Assembly (NCBI GenBank): GCA_963662865.1
Contig: OY759969.1
Location: forward strand, 2,294,001-2,358,000
DNA from: JAJDYQ01 sp963662865
GTDB taxonomy: Bacteria > Pseudomonadota > Gammaproteobacteria > JAJDYQ01
Reading direction: 5' to 3'
Length of the DNA: 64,000 bases
Part shown: one piece after another, positions 33,206 to 41,518 of the stretch
How positions within the stretch are numbered: position 1 is the stretch's first letter
Layout of the letters: each line of letters opens with the position of its first letter
The notes under the pieces: model-generated
Databases searched by the model: none
Told to the model about the DNA's origin: nothing
The model's input: only the letters and a program-made list of their open reading frames with translations
Position numbers and translations under genes: made by a program

Positions 33206-33839
33206 TCGGTCACCCAACAAACTGCCCGTTGAGAATATCAGCTGGCAACAACTGAAGGATCTGACTGATCAAGCCAGGCTCATGGTTGCCGACGGTGCCG
33301 GCCTCAAGGTGCTGGAGACCCCGCAGAGCACCATCATCAAACTTTTTCGCCGTAAACGCTGGTTCAGTTCGGCGATGTTCGCCCCGTATGCCGTGAGATT
33401 CGTAAATAATGCCCTGCGAATAAAAGAACTCGACATCCCCACGATTACCCCATTATCCATCAGACACTGCAAGACATCCCGTATCCATGTCGTCGAATAT
33501 GTAAGGCTCCGCGGCAGGCTGCTCCGGGGAGAGCTTGAGCAAAATCGGGAACCACAACTGTTCGTGAAGACTGCACAGTTCATCGCCGATTTACACTACA
33601 AAGGCATTTACTTCCGTTCCCTGCACTTTGAAAATATTGTTGTCGCCGATGATGGCCTCGGACTCATTGATGTAGCGGACATGAAAATTTATCCTGAACC
33701 ACTGAGCACCTCTTTGAGAAAAAGAAATTTTCAGCATTTTCTGCGTTACCCGCAGGACAGGAGGTTGCTCAACGCCTATGGCATGGAGCACTTTAACAAC
33801 CAATACGACACACATCTGAAATCATTGATAAATACCTGA
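33198..33839 (+). CDS. kinase-fold protein of the toluene-tolerance/WaaP-like group
   Basis: A 213-residue protein resembling small kinase-like proteins annotated as toluene tolerance proteins in pseudomonads. KLFRRKRWFSS provides a possible nucleotide-site lysine. IADLHYKGIYFRSLHFENIVV is the catalytic loop region, where the canonical HxD is changed to RSLHFEN, and LGLIDVADMKIYP holds the metal Asp. The changed loop raises the possibility that it is a weak or inactive kinase. It starts at a TTG overlapping the upstream gene by 8 bp. It probably modifies an envelope molecule. Confidence 0.72.
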   Translation: MISRSPNKLPVENISWQQLKDLTDQARLMVADGAGLKVLETPQSTIIKLFRRKRWFSSAMFAPYAVRFVNNALRIKELDIPTITPLSIRHCKTSRIHVVEYVRLRGRLLRGELEQNREPQLFVKTAQFIADLHYKGIYFRSLHFENIVVADDGLGLIDVADMKIYPEPLSTSLRKRNFQHFLRYPQDRRLLNAYGMEHFNNQYDTHLKSLINT

Positions 33840-33875
33840 TTATCAGCCGCCTTTCTAACGGGTTATACTGGCATC

Positions 33876-34058
33876 GTGGACAGTACGCTACCAGGGATCT
33901 CCCATATACCCATCATCGACGACAATCGTCGGGTTGTTGCCACTTTACCTGTTAGCTTCACGAAACAAGCCGGACCCGCGTCGGATAAACCGCAATCAAC
34001 AACCGCTTCCAACCGATCGGCACTCAGCTCAAACCCACGCCCCCGCCACAAAGTATGA
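33876..34058 (+). CDS. possible 60-residue small protein upstream of the Ser/Thr kinase
   Basis: A GTG-started frame of 60 codons in the gap before the kinase. Its stop overlaps the kinase ATG in an ATGA arrangement, which hints at coupling. The product (IIDDNRRVVATLPVSF, then a Ser/Pro/Arg-rich tail) has no recognised domain, and no strong ribosome binding site is evident. It may be fortuitous. Confidence 0.25.
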   Translation: MDSTLPGISHIPIIDDNRRVVATLPVSFTKQAGPASDKPQSTTASNRSALSSNPRPRHKV

Positions 34059-34936
34059 AATCGGCAGACGATCCCGGACCCAACACGCCGCTGCCGGATA
34101 CCCGGGGCATGACAGAATTAGGCAAGTACAGCATACAGGCCTGTATCGGCAAAGGTGCCACAGCGTGGGTTTACCGGGTGATCCGCAAAACCGACAACAA
34201 AATCATGGCGCTAAAACTATATCGGCCTGGGACTTCCAAGGACCCGGAATCACGCAACCGGTTTATCCGCGAGTTTGAGCTCATCAAGGGTATAGATCAT
34301 CCGAATATCGTCAAGATGTACGAACTCGGCGTACAAAACAACAATATTTACTCTGTCATGGAGATATTGCCGGCCGGCGCCCTCAAACAAAAGATGGCCA
34401 GCGGTTTGTCCATGGGGCAAGCCGTTCATTATGCCGCACATATTGCCGCTGCGTTGTATGCGATCCATCAGTGTGGCGTCATCCACCGGGATCTCAAACC
34501 GACCAACATCCTGCTCCGTGAAGATGGATCACTGGCCCTGATTGACTTTGGAATCGCAAAATTAATCAGAAGCGACAGCTCCACACAGATTAACCCAGGT
34601 ACAGTGGTCGGCACCCCTACCTATGTCAGCCCGGAACAGGCCATGGGAAATGAGCTGGATGGCCGTACCGACTTATATACACTTGGTATTATTCTTTACG
34701 AAATGCTTGAAGGCCGGAGACTTTTTTACGGTGCCTCGGCAATGGACGTCATGTATGCACATGTCAACTCACCGGTACCCGGACTATCTCAGGATTACGG
34801 TGGACTGAACAACATCGTGATGCGCCTGCTGGAGAAACAACCGCATAATCGCTATGCCACTGGTCTGGAGGTACTACAGGCACTACAGCGGTCATGCCCG
34901 GACCACGTTGACAAACTGCTTTTCAGGATATTGTGA
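34055..34936 (+). CDS. PknB-type serine/threonine protein kinase
   Basis: A 293-residue Hanks-type kinase that is all catalytic domain. It has a glycine loop IGKGATAWVYRV, Lys in ALKLY, HRDLKPTNILL catalytic loop, IDFGIAKL (DFG), and the activation/P+1 segment GTVVGTPTYVSPEQAMG. There is no transmembrane segment or sensor domain, so it is soluble and its input must be another protein. It is third in a row of kinase-fold genes after the LPS acyltransferase. Its 3' end overlaps the convergent moeB by 14 bp. Confidence 0.92.
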   Translation: MKSADDPGPNTPLPDTRGMTELGKYSIQACIGKGATAWVYRVIRKTDNKIMALKLYRPGTSKDPESRNRFIREFELIKGIDHPNIVKMYELGVQNNNIYSVMEILPAGALKQKMASGLSMGQAVHYAAHIAAALYAIHQCGVIHRDLKPTNILLREDGSLALIDFGIAKLIRSDSSTQINPGTVVGTPTYVSPEQAMGNELDGRTDLYTLGIILYEMLEGRRLFYGASAMDVMYAHVNSPVPGLSQDYGGLNNIVMRLLEKQPHNRYATGLEVLQALQRSCPDHVDKLLFRIL

Positions 34937-35747
34937 CGACATTGTCGGCAACAGCCTCGGGTCTGGCATCGCCTCGGATCGACTGACAAATCGGGCATTT
35001 TGGGTCAACGGCGATCTTTATTTCACGCCACCGCAGACCCAGGGCATCAAGAATCTGCAAACGTCCGGATAATGTAGTACCGATTCGCGTAATCAGCTTA
35101 ATGGCTTCCAGGGCCTGCATACTGCCGATAATACCAACCAGGGGCGCAATGATACCATTTTGACTACAGGTCTCTTCCACCTCGCCCGTAACCGGATAGA
35201 GACATTGATAACAAGGACTGCTTTCCTGTCGAGGGTCATATACCATCACCTGCCCCTCAAATCGTATCGCCGCCCCTGAAACCAGCGGCACCCGACAGGT
35301 GACACAGGCGCGATTAATGGCAAAGCGGGCCTCAAAGTTATCGGTGCAGTCGAGGACGGCGCTGACCCGAGGCACAAGCCTGGCAAGCTGTTCTGAATCA
35401 ATACGACCAGCGACCGCATCAACGGTGCACTCCGGATTGATAGCGCCCAGCGAGGCCTTGAGGGACTCGGCCTTTAACCGGCCAAGATCAACCATGGTAT
35501 GCGCCAGTTGCCTTTGCAGGTTCGTCAGTTCAACCTTATCGTCATCGGCAATAATAATCCCGCCGATCCCGGAAGCCGCTAGATACATGGATACCGGGCA
35601 ACCCAGGCCGCCCGACCCCACTACCAGCACACTGGCCTCGCGCAGCCGCTGTTGACCCTCTATCCCAAGCTGCGGCAGCATAATCTGACGAGAATAACGC
35701 AGCAATTGCTCGTCGTTCATCCCATTCTGGCTGGCGGCATCAATCAT
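34923..35747 (-). CDS. moeB: molybdopterin-synthase adenylyltransferase MoeB/ThiF family
   Basis: An E1-like enzyme that adenylates the C-terminal glycine of a ubiquitin-like sulfur carrier (MoaD or ThiS). The nucleotide-binding VLVVGSGGLGCPVSMYLA and the DDDKVELTNLQRQ and LDCTDNFEARFAINRAC segments are intact, and two CxxC pairs (CYQC, CPIC) bind zinc. There is no rhodanese extension. The family-typical start is MNDEQLLRYSRQI at 35720; the longer frame overlaps prmC by 8 bp. Adjacency to prmC is usual in gammaproteobacteria. Confidence 0.92.
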   Translation of the reverse strand: MIDAASQNGMNDEQLLRYSRQIMLPQLGIEGQQRLREASVLVVGSGGLGCPVSMYLAASGIGGIIIADDDKVELTNLQRQLAHTMVDLGRLKAESLKASLGAINPECTVDAVAGRIDSEQLARLVPRVSAVLDCTDNFEARFAINRACVTCRVPLVSGAAIRFEGQVMVYDPRQESSPCYQCLYPVTGEVEETCSQNGIIAPLVGIIGSMQALEAIKLITRIGTTLSGRLQILDALGLRWREIKIAVDPKCPICQSIRGDARPEAVADNVVTIS

Positions 35748-36588
35748 TATCAGGACCCCTGGCCTGTGTTACACGCTCATTTCCGGCCAGGTCCAAAGCG
35801 GTCCGGATATTACCGTACCCGGCCTGTCCGAGTAAGCCGCGCACGGCCTCTGCCTGGTTATAACCATGCTCCATCACCAGCCAGCCGCCCGGTTTGAGGA
35901 ATTTCAGGGCATTGTCGATCAGGTAACGGATGCAATCCAGGCCATCCTCCCCCGCAATCAGGGCATCGTCGGGGTCAAAGCGCACATCGCCCCGCAGCAG
36001 GTGCGGGTCGCCTTCGGCAACATAAGGAGGATTACTGACGATGGCATCAAAGCCATGGGGCCTGTACCCCGCCAGAGAATCGGTACACCTGAAAAGGATA
36101 TGCGGAGTATGGGTTAAAGCCGCATTCTCCGCAGCCACTTTCAATACCGCCTCTGACATATCCATGGCATGGACCTGCCAGGCGGGCCTTTCATGCACGA
36201 GCGCGATGGCGACGGCACCGCTTCCCGTGCCAAAATCCAGGATACTCGCCTTCTCAGGCAGATTCAGCGACAGAGTCCGTTCAACCAGATGTTCGGTTTC
36301 CGGCCTGGGGATCAAGGTATCCGGAGTCACTTTCAGCCGCAGACCCCAGAACTCGCGACAGCCGGTTAAATGGGCCACCGGCCTTCCTTGAGCGCGCTCA
36401 TCAATTAAGCGCCGAAACTCCTCCAGTACATCAACCGGGAATTCATCATCCGAGTGCGCGATGAACCACGCCCGGTCCCGTTGCAACACATGGCCGGCCA
36501 GCGCCCGCACATCCGCATAAGGTTCATCGGTAAAGGCAGCCAGCCTGGAACCGGCTGCATCCATTGCCTGTTTAACAGAATCCGTCAC
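35740..36588 (-). CDS. prmC: release factor glutamine methyltransferase PrmC
   Basis: N5-methylates the GGQ glutamine of RF1 and RF2. The SAM motif is ILDFGTGSGAVAIALV and the catalytic motif is IVSNPPYVAEGD; the N-terminal helical release-factor-binding domain contains LTGCREFWGLRL. The GTG at 36588 was chosen because the longer frame would overlap cysQ and adds residues unlike the family. This gives a typical 282-residue protein. Confidence 0.93.
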   Translation of the reverse strand: MTDSVKQAMDAAGSRLAAFTDEPYADVRALAGHVLQRDRAWFIAHSDDEFPVDVLEEFRRLIDERAQGRPVAHLTGCREFWGLRLKVTPDTLIPRPETEHLVERTLSLNLPEKASILDFGTGSGAVAIALVHERPAWQVHAMDMSEAVLKVAAENAALTHTPHILFRCTDSLAGYRPHGFDAIVSNPPYVAEGDPHLLRGDVRFDPDDALIAGEDGLDCIRYLIDNALKFLKPGGWLVMEHGYNQAEAVRGLLGQAGYGNIRTALDLAGNERVTQARGPDND

Positions 36589-36601
36589 CGCGCAAATAAA
36601 A

Positions 36602-37396
36602 TCACAACAGCGACGCCCAGTCGCGGGACGTATCCGCAATCACCATAAAATGCGGATTCAAGAGAGACTCTTTCATATTGTATCGCATGGGCTGCATATC
36701 CAATGTCACCAGCCGACCACCGGCCGCCTCCACAATAGCCTGCGCAGCCGCCGTATCCCACTCGGACGTTGACCCAAAACGTGGGTAAATATCGGCCTTC
36801 CCCTCGGCAATCAGACAGCTTTTCAAAGAACTGTCCATACTGATCAGTTGATAGTCACCGACTTTTCCTAGAAATTCTTCCAGTGTGTCGCCACGATGCG
36901 AGCGACTACCGAGGATTATCAGAGGACCTTCCGGTAACTCTCGGACCGTAATTGTTTCTTTCGTACCCCCGCCTGCCTGTTTCCAAGAACCGAAGTCTCT
37001 GGCTCCAGCGTAGGTAATATCCGGTACCGGCGCATAAATCACCCCCATAGTGGGTTGACTACCCTCAATCAGCGCGATATTTACCGTGAACTCATCGCTG
37101 CGCCTGACGAACCCGCGTGTACCGTCCAGAGGATCGACCAGCCAATAGGTCTGCCATTGTGACCGGGTTGCAAACGAGATACCGGTGGACTCCTCTGACA
37201 GCACGGGTATGGTCGGCGTAAGCACCCCCAGCCTCTCTACAATCAAGTTATGTGCCGCCATGTCAGCCGCCGTCAGAGGGGACTTATCATCCTTTTTTTC
37301 AACATCGAAATCAGTCTGGTAGATCTCCAGGATTTTGCTGCCCGCCTCCATGCCGATGTCCATCACGGCGGGCATTAATTCGGAATAGTCAATCAT
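36602..37396 (-). CDS. cysQ: 3'(2'),5'-bisphosphate nucleotidase CysQ
   Basis: A 264-residue Mg-dependent phosphatase of the inositol monophosphatase fold that removes the 3' phosphate from PAP/PAPS, protecting against toxic PAP from sulfate assimilation. Metal motifs are SEESTG, WLVDPLDGTRGF and EWDTAAAQAIVEAAGG. It precedes prmC in the same direction with 13 bp spacing. Confidence 0.94.
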   Translation of the reverse strand: MIDYSELMPAVMDIGMEAGSKILEIYQTDFDVEKKDDKSPLTAADMAAHNLIVERLGVLTPTIPVLSEESTGISFATRSQWQTYWLVDPLDGTRGFVRRSDEFTVNIALIEGSQPTMGVIYAPVPDITYAGARDFGSWKQAGGGTKETITVRELPEGPLIILGSRSHRGDTLEEFLGKVGDYQLISMDSSLKSCLIAEGKADIYPRFGSTSEWDTAAAQAIVEAAGGRLVTLDMQPMRYNMKESLLNPHFMVIADTSRDWASLL

Positions 37397-37489
37397 AATA
37401 AATCCGTTTATCCCTCAAAAATCAGTCGGGCCATGAGCCACTCCAAGCCATCCTGAATAAAAGCCCGACGGGCAAAACATAATAACCCG

Positions 37490-37894
37490 CTACCCCCTCC
37501 AACCCTTAAATTTCTTTCGGCAATAGCGGTTGATCGAATCGTAATCAGGGAAGTGCAACAACCAGTGTTTATCAGCCGGCTCATCATACTCACACCAGTC
37601 ATTCGAATAATCCCGGCAAACCTGTGGACGGGTTTCATAGATACCGCAACGACCGTCGGGCAATAATTTTTCACAGGTTGTGGTGAAGATCACGTACCAC
37701 GTCTTATCAGAGTCCTTATAAACTTCAACGCCTTTGTGTAATACCTGCCAGGCCAGAACCTCGAATTCATACCGGGTTCCGGGCGGATCAATTTCCTGAG
37801 TAACATAATGACAGCATTTTGCCCCTTCACAAAAGCTGCATTTATTGTCGGCGCTAACCTCAACCTTGAGTTTCCTGTTTTTTCCCTTCGGCAC
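37490..37894 (-). CDS. YkgJ family cysteine cluster protein
   Basis: A 134-residue protein of the zinc/iron-chelating YkgJ-like (UPF0153) family. The cysteines are CSFCEGAKCC, then CEKLLPDGRCGIYETRPQVC, DWC and a final YC. They are likely to bind a metal ion or an Fe-S cluster; the role is not established. A second open frame on the same strand over the 3' half is a shadow. Confidence 0.82.
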   Translation of the reverse strand: MPKGKNRKLKVEVSADNKCSFCEGAKCCHYVTQEIDPPGTRYEFEVLAWQVLHKGVEVYKDSDKTWYVIFTTTCEKLLPDGRCGIYETRPQVCRDYSNDWCEYDEPADKHWLLHFPDYDSINRYCRKKFKGWRG

Positions 37895-37997
37895 GGTAGA
37901 AGAAATTCAATAACAAAAAGTTTATAATACGCACACCTTACATGAATTGAACCAAAATGCGAACCACCCTGAAAACCACCTCGCCGGGAGTCCAGCC

Positions 37998-38810
37998 ATG
38001 AGCTGGTGGGGAAAAGTTGTCGGTGGCGCTGTCGGCCTGATGATGGGCGGTCCTTTGGGAGCCGCGCTTGGTGTGGCATTGGGGCATCAGTTCGATCACG
38101 GTTTTCAAGAAGTACTATCAGACAGTAACCCCAGTCAGGCCGACATGGAAAAAATCCAGGCGGCGTTTTTTACTGCCACCTTTTCCGTTATGGGCCATCT
38201 CGCAAGAGTTGACGGTCGTATCAGTAAAGACGAAATCAATATGGCTGAACAGGTCATGCAACAAATGCAGCTCAATAATGACCAGCGCAGGGCTGCAATA
38301 AATCTCTTTAACGAAGGCAAAAATCCGGACTTCATCATTGATGAAGCACTGCGACAATTCCGTCAAGTGGCACACCGCCGTACCAACCTGCTGCAAATGT
38401 TCCTTGAAATCCAGGTCTATGCCGCCTTCGCCGACGGGTTGCTACACCCCAGGGAAGAGGAAATGTTGCAGCATATTTTCCGCATGCTCGGCTTTAGTCA
38501 TTTCGACTTTGAAATCATTGTCGGACGTGTACAGGCCGAGATGCACCTCGGTGATCGTCAGCAACGCCAGTCCGGCCCGACAACTCAATCCATCGTCAGC
38601 GACCAGGACGCCTACACCATACTCGGCGTGCACCAAAACGCAGACAACAAAGACATCAAAAAAGCCTACCGCCGTTTAATGAACCAACACCACCCCGACA
38701 AACTGGTTGCTAAAGGTCTGCCGGAAGAAATGATTGAAATGGCGACCACAAAGACCCATAAAATTCGTGCGGCATATGACCATATCAAATTATTGCGCGG
38801 ATTAAAGTAA
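37998..38810 (+). CDS. djlA: DnaJ-like co-chaperone DjlA
   Basis: A ~270-residue protein with three parts. The N-terminus (MSWWGKVVGGAVGLMMGGPL) is a glycine-zipper-like membrane segment. The centre is a TerB-like helical domain (GHLARVDGRISKDEI, FADGLLHPREEEML). The C-terminus is a J domain (YTILGVHQNADNKDI with HHPD) that stimulates DnaK. The start at 37998 is preceded by GGGAG; an upstream ATG at 37947 would add a non-conserved tail. Confidence 0.92.
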   Translation: MSWWGKVVGGAVGLMMGGPLGAALGVALGHQFDHGFQEVLSDSNPSQADMEKIQAAFFTATFSVMGHLARVDGRISKDEINMAEQVMQQMQLNNDQRRAAINLFNEGKNPDFIIDEALRQFRQVAHRRTNLLQMFLEIQVYAAFADGLLHPREEEMLQHIFRMLGFSHFDFEIIVGRVQAEMHLGDRQQRQSGPTTQSIVSDQDAYTILGVHQNADNKDIKKAYRRLMNQHHPDKLVAKGLPEEMIEMATTKTHKIRAAYDHIKLLRGLK

Positions 38811-38957
38811 AATCCTTATCCCGGACCGCAAAAACATATTGGCCGGAAAACCCCGATTAATGCAGAACACAAAAAACGCACGGCTGTTTTCCGTGTCCTG
38901 AAATACAAGCAAGTCGGCGGCCCCTGTAAAAGGTCAATCGCCCAAAAGGCCGATCAC

Positions 38958-39764
38958 CTACAAACTCTCCAGCCATTTCAGGATCTCGTCACCCAGCGCA
39001 TCAACATCCCTCTGCATACTGTAATAGTGATCCGCGCCATTGATCATGACCTGCTCAGACTTGTCATTGCCCGCTTTGCGCAGCATGGACCGGCGATCCA
39101 GAGCGAGCCTGCGTACCGCCGGAAAATCGTTACTGCCATAGATATCCAGTATCGGCTTGCCGATCCTGTCCAGCGGCAAAGGCCGTCTCATTGGCTGCCT
39201 GTAATCAGTGGCGCCCATGCCGACACCAATATAGGCGTCAAAATCCCCATCGCCATTTTCACGGACATAGCTCATGGCCATATGAGTACCACAACTATGC
39301 GCCAGTATGACCACGCTCCCATAGCCCGAGTCACGCAGATATCGAATTCCCGCCGCAATTCGCCCCCGCGCCTCAGGAAAGACAGGCACATAATCATAAT
39401 ATCTGGCCTCCTTACCGAGTACAGGCATTTGCAGGGATAAAGTCGCCCAGCCCTCTTCCGGTAGCCTCTCGCGCAGCGGCTGCACAACAGCCGGCCATAC
39501 CGGATGGTAACCACGACCATGCAGAATCAGAACCGCACCTTTCAGCTGGTCGGCATCCGATTCGGTCATGACCGCGAGAAAATCGCGCTCACCGTCGTTC
39601 AGGTCAATCGGGTCGCCGACCACAATGGCATCGACAATCTCATCTCTGAGACGCAGCTCCCGGTCATAATCAGGCGCATTGGCAGCCTGCAACGATAACG
39701 CCGATGAAGTGCAGGCGATGAGTAACATCCCGGTCAGACCGTTCTTTGTTAAACACACTGTCAT
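38958..39764 (-). CDS. exported alpha/beta hydrolase, DUF3530-like
   Basis: A 268-residue protein with an N-terminal signal sequence (LTGMLLIACTSSALSLQAANA). An alpha/beta-hydrolase fold is suggested by VLILHGRGYHPVWP, the nucleophile elbow ILAHSCGTHMAM with serine in AHSCG, an acidic residue in DIYGSND and the late histidine in INGADHYY. This resembles DUF3530 proteins, whose substrate is unknown. The protein is probably periplasmic or lipid-linked (Cys in the signal region, IACTSS, is a possible lipobox). It is convergent with djlA. Confidence 0.78.
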   Translation of the reverse strand: MTVCLTKNGLTGMLLIACTSSALSLQAANAPDYDRELRLRDEIVDAIVVGDPIDLNDGERDFLAVMTESDADQLKGAVLILHGRGYHPVWPAVVQPLRERLPEEGWATLSLQMPVLGKEARYYDYVPVFPEARGRIAAGIRYLRDSGYGSVVILAHSCGTHMAMSYVRENGDGDFDAYIGVGMGATDYRQPMRRPLPLDRIGKPILDIYGSNDFPAVRRLALDRRSMLRKAGNDKSEQVMINGADHYYSMQRDVDALGDEILKWLESL

Positions 39765-40256
39765 TCCCCTTCCTCATGCACAGGCAAACCCAGGGACACG
39801 CCGATAATACCAGAATCATGGCCGGGATGACGCCCCCCAACAGCGACCACCTGAACGAAAGGAGCGTACAGCATGAGCCGGGTTTAAGACCCAGGCAGGC
39901 CGGAAAATCGGATAGTCTGGTAATCAACACACAGTATGATTAAGACTGGCCTGCAAGCATCCACGCAGGCTGCGACTTTGTCTCATGGCAACTAATCAGG
40001 AAAGGTTTACAATGTGTTCCGGAAGGGATACCCTCGCTCACATGACAGTTATGGACCCGCAACCGGCCCAATAGCCGGCCGAAACAGCGGGTTGACATAT
40101 TCGTAAAATGCACCACAAGCGCCATAGACAATATAATCCGCGTCGGCCCTGCCGCCCGGATCTGCCTCCGTCGCCGCTCAGACGGTCAATGCCGACGGTT
40201 TCCGCACCGTTATTCGGCCCGCCAATAGTATGGTACGCGCATAGCCGGGTTTGATC
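39765..40256. other. non-coding region, 492 bp, with one interspersed repeat
   Basis: No gene is supported here; short frames lack family signals and ribosome binding sites. It contains the repeat copy at 39946-39986 and must hold the promoters of the leftward hydrolase and the rightward deaminase-like gene. Palindromic GC stretches (CCGGCCCAATAGCCGGCCG at about 40064-40082) are visible. Confidence 0.6.
39946..39986 (+). repeat. interspersed repeat, copy 1
   Basis: CTGGCCTG, then CACGCAGG, then GCGACTTTGTCTCAT. The same order of short blocks recurs at 41277-41336 and 60815-60852, always intergenic. The block GCGACTTTGTCTCAT is identical in copies 1 and 2. Confidence 0.65.
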
Positions 40257-41237
40257 ATGTCAAAATTAATTGCAGACCGGGAAATAAGTCAGTTAATCGG
40301 TAGCGTCCTGATCGATGCCGATGAAAGTTACTTAAATCCTAATGGTATTGAGCTTCGCTTGGGGAAACACATTTACTTCCATTCGACTAATGAGGAATGT
40401 GAACTGGCACCTGAGCAATTTTTAGTTGTCAGGCCAGGTGAAAATGTCATTATTACAAGCCATGAAGAGATTGATTTCTCTGAAAAAACCGTTCAACAAC
40501 ACTTTCCGGATTGCATGCTGATGGGTTGGGTGACACCAACGACAACGATGATGAGAGAAGGGATTTCCCAGATTACCACAAAAGTGGATTCTGGCTATGT
40601 CGGCCAGCTTAACTGGAGGCTGCGTAATGGTTCGACAAAAGATCTCATTCTCGGTTATGGGGAACCCGTCTATAAACTAACCCTGGAATTGCTTAAAGAA
40701 GATGAAAAGCCTGACAAGCCTTATGGAGAACGGGAACGGGACACCTATCAGGACAATAAAGGCATCAAGCATTCTACCCGGCAAATACCCGCACAAATCC
40801 CCGAGAATAAAAAAGTAAAATCCAGCTTTGAAAGCTCTGACCCGGTCAAACAGCTAAAAGACGCAGGATATCCCTTCAACCACATCAGTACTGAACTGAT
40901 CGCATTGCGAGGTGATATCGAAACCGTATCGAAAGATTTCGGCAACTTGAAAAGAGAAATTGACCAGCTCGGCAATAAAATAGATAAAGAAACCAAAACA
41001 CTGGCCGATAAAATTCAGGAAGCACAGCAAAACCTTATGCAAAATGCAGAAAATTTATTCAATAATAAATTCAATAAAATAACAGGCATCCTTATAGGCT
41101 CGTTAGTCATTATAGCAAGCGTTACTGCCTACTTCTCGAAAAGCAACATCGACGATAACGTCTTATTATTAGGAGGATTAATTGCTGGTATTATGATTAT
41201 CCTCATAATAGTCGGCCTCAATAAAGCCGATAAATAA
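40257..41237 (+). CDS. dCTP deaminase/dUTPase-like protein with coiled coil and two membrane helices
   Basis: A 326-residue protein. Residues 1-~170 follow the dCTP deaminase fold: NPNGIELRLGKHIYF, GWVTPTTTMMREGI with Arg100 at the usual arginine, TTKVDSGYVG, and a tail KPYGERERDTYQDNKG like the nucleotide-binding tail of Dcd. The catalytic glutamate (E138 in E. coli Dcd, in VLEFYN) aligns with Arg121 (NWRLRN), so deamination is unlikely. Residues ~214-272 are heptad-rich and coiled-coil-like. Two hydrophobic helices follow (about 277-293 and 301-321) with a short loop and a Lys-rich end. The ATG at 40257 was used; a TTG lies two codons upstream. It stands alone between repeats, in AT-rich sequence. 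Function unknown. Confidence 0.7.
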   Translation: MSKLIADREISQLIGSVLIDADESYLNPNGIELRLGKHIYFHSTNEECELAPEQFLVVRPGENVIITSHEEIDFSEKTVQQHFPDCMLMGWVTPTTTMMREGISQITTKVDSGYVGQLNWRLRNGSTKDLILGYGEPVYKLTLELLKEDEKPDKPYGERERDTYQDNKGIKHSTRQIPAQIPENKKVKSSFESSDPVKQLKDAGYPFNHISTELIALRGDIETVSKDFGNLKREIDQLGNKIDKETKTLADKIQEAQQNLMQNAENLFNNKFNKITGILIGSLVIIASVTAYFSKSNIDDNVLLLGGLIAGIMIILIIVGLNKADK

Positions 41238-41276
41238 CATTAAACTATCCGAACGCTTGGTGCCGGGAGGATAAAA

Positions 41277-41336
41277 CTGGCCTGGAACGCCCATGGACGA
41301 CCGACAGCAACCCATGCAGGTCGCGACTTTGTCTCA
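41277..41336 (+). repeat. interspersed repeat, copy 2
   Basis: CTGGCCTGGAACG at the start and CCATGCAGGTCGCGACTTTG then TCTCAT at the end, sharing order and sequence with copies at 39946 and 60815. With copy 1 it flanks the deaminase-like gene in the same orientation. Confidence 0.65.
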
Positions 41337-41518
41337 TAGCAGGCGGTTACCGATGCGGCCAGCCAGTTCAAGAGTGAGTTCGACCATCTGAGAAAGGGCA
41401 CTATATGGTGGACTCATACAGCACCTGGACAACAATTAGCGGCTTCATATAGAATGCCCCGCCTTTTCACCGCCACCGATGTCGGCGGACATAATTAACC
41501 GTTTTTTCGAGGTGCGAC

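Noticed and set aside
33863..34051. Minus-strand ORF before the Ser/Thr kinase
   Set aside because: Antisense to the small forward frame, no domain and no plausible start context.
37408..37674. Minus-strand 88-codon ORF over the YkgJ-like gene
   Set aside because: Shadow of the cysteine-rich gene in another frame.
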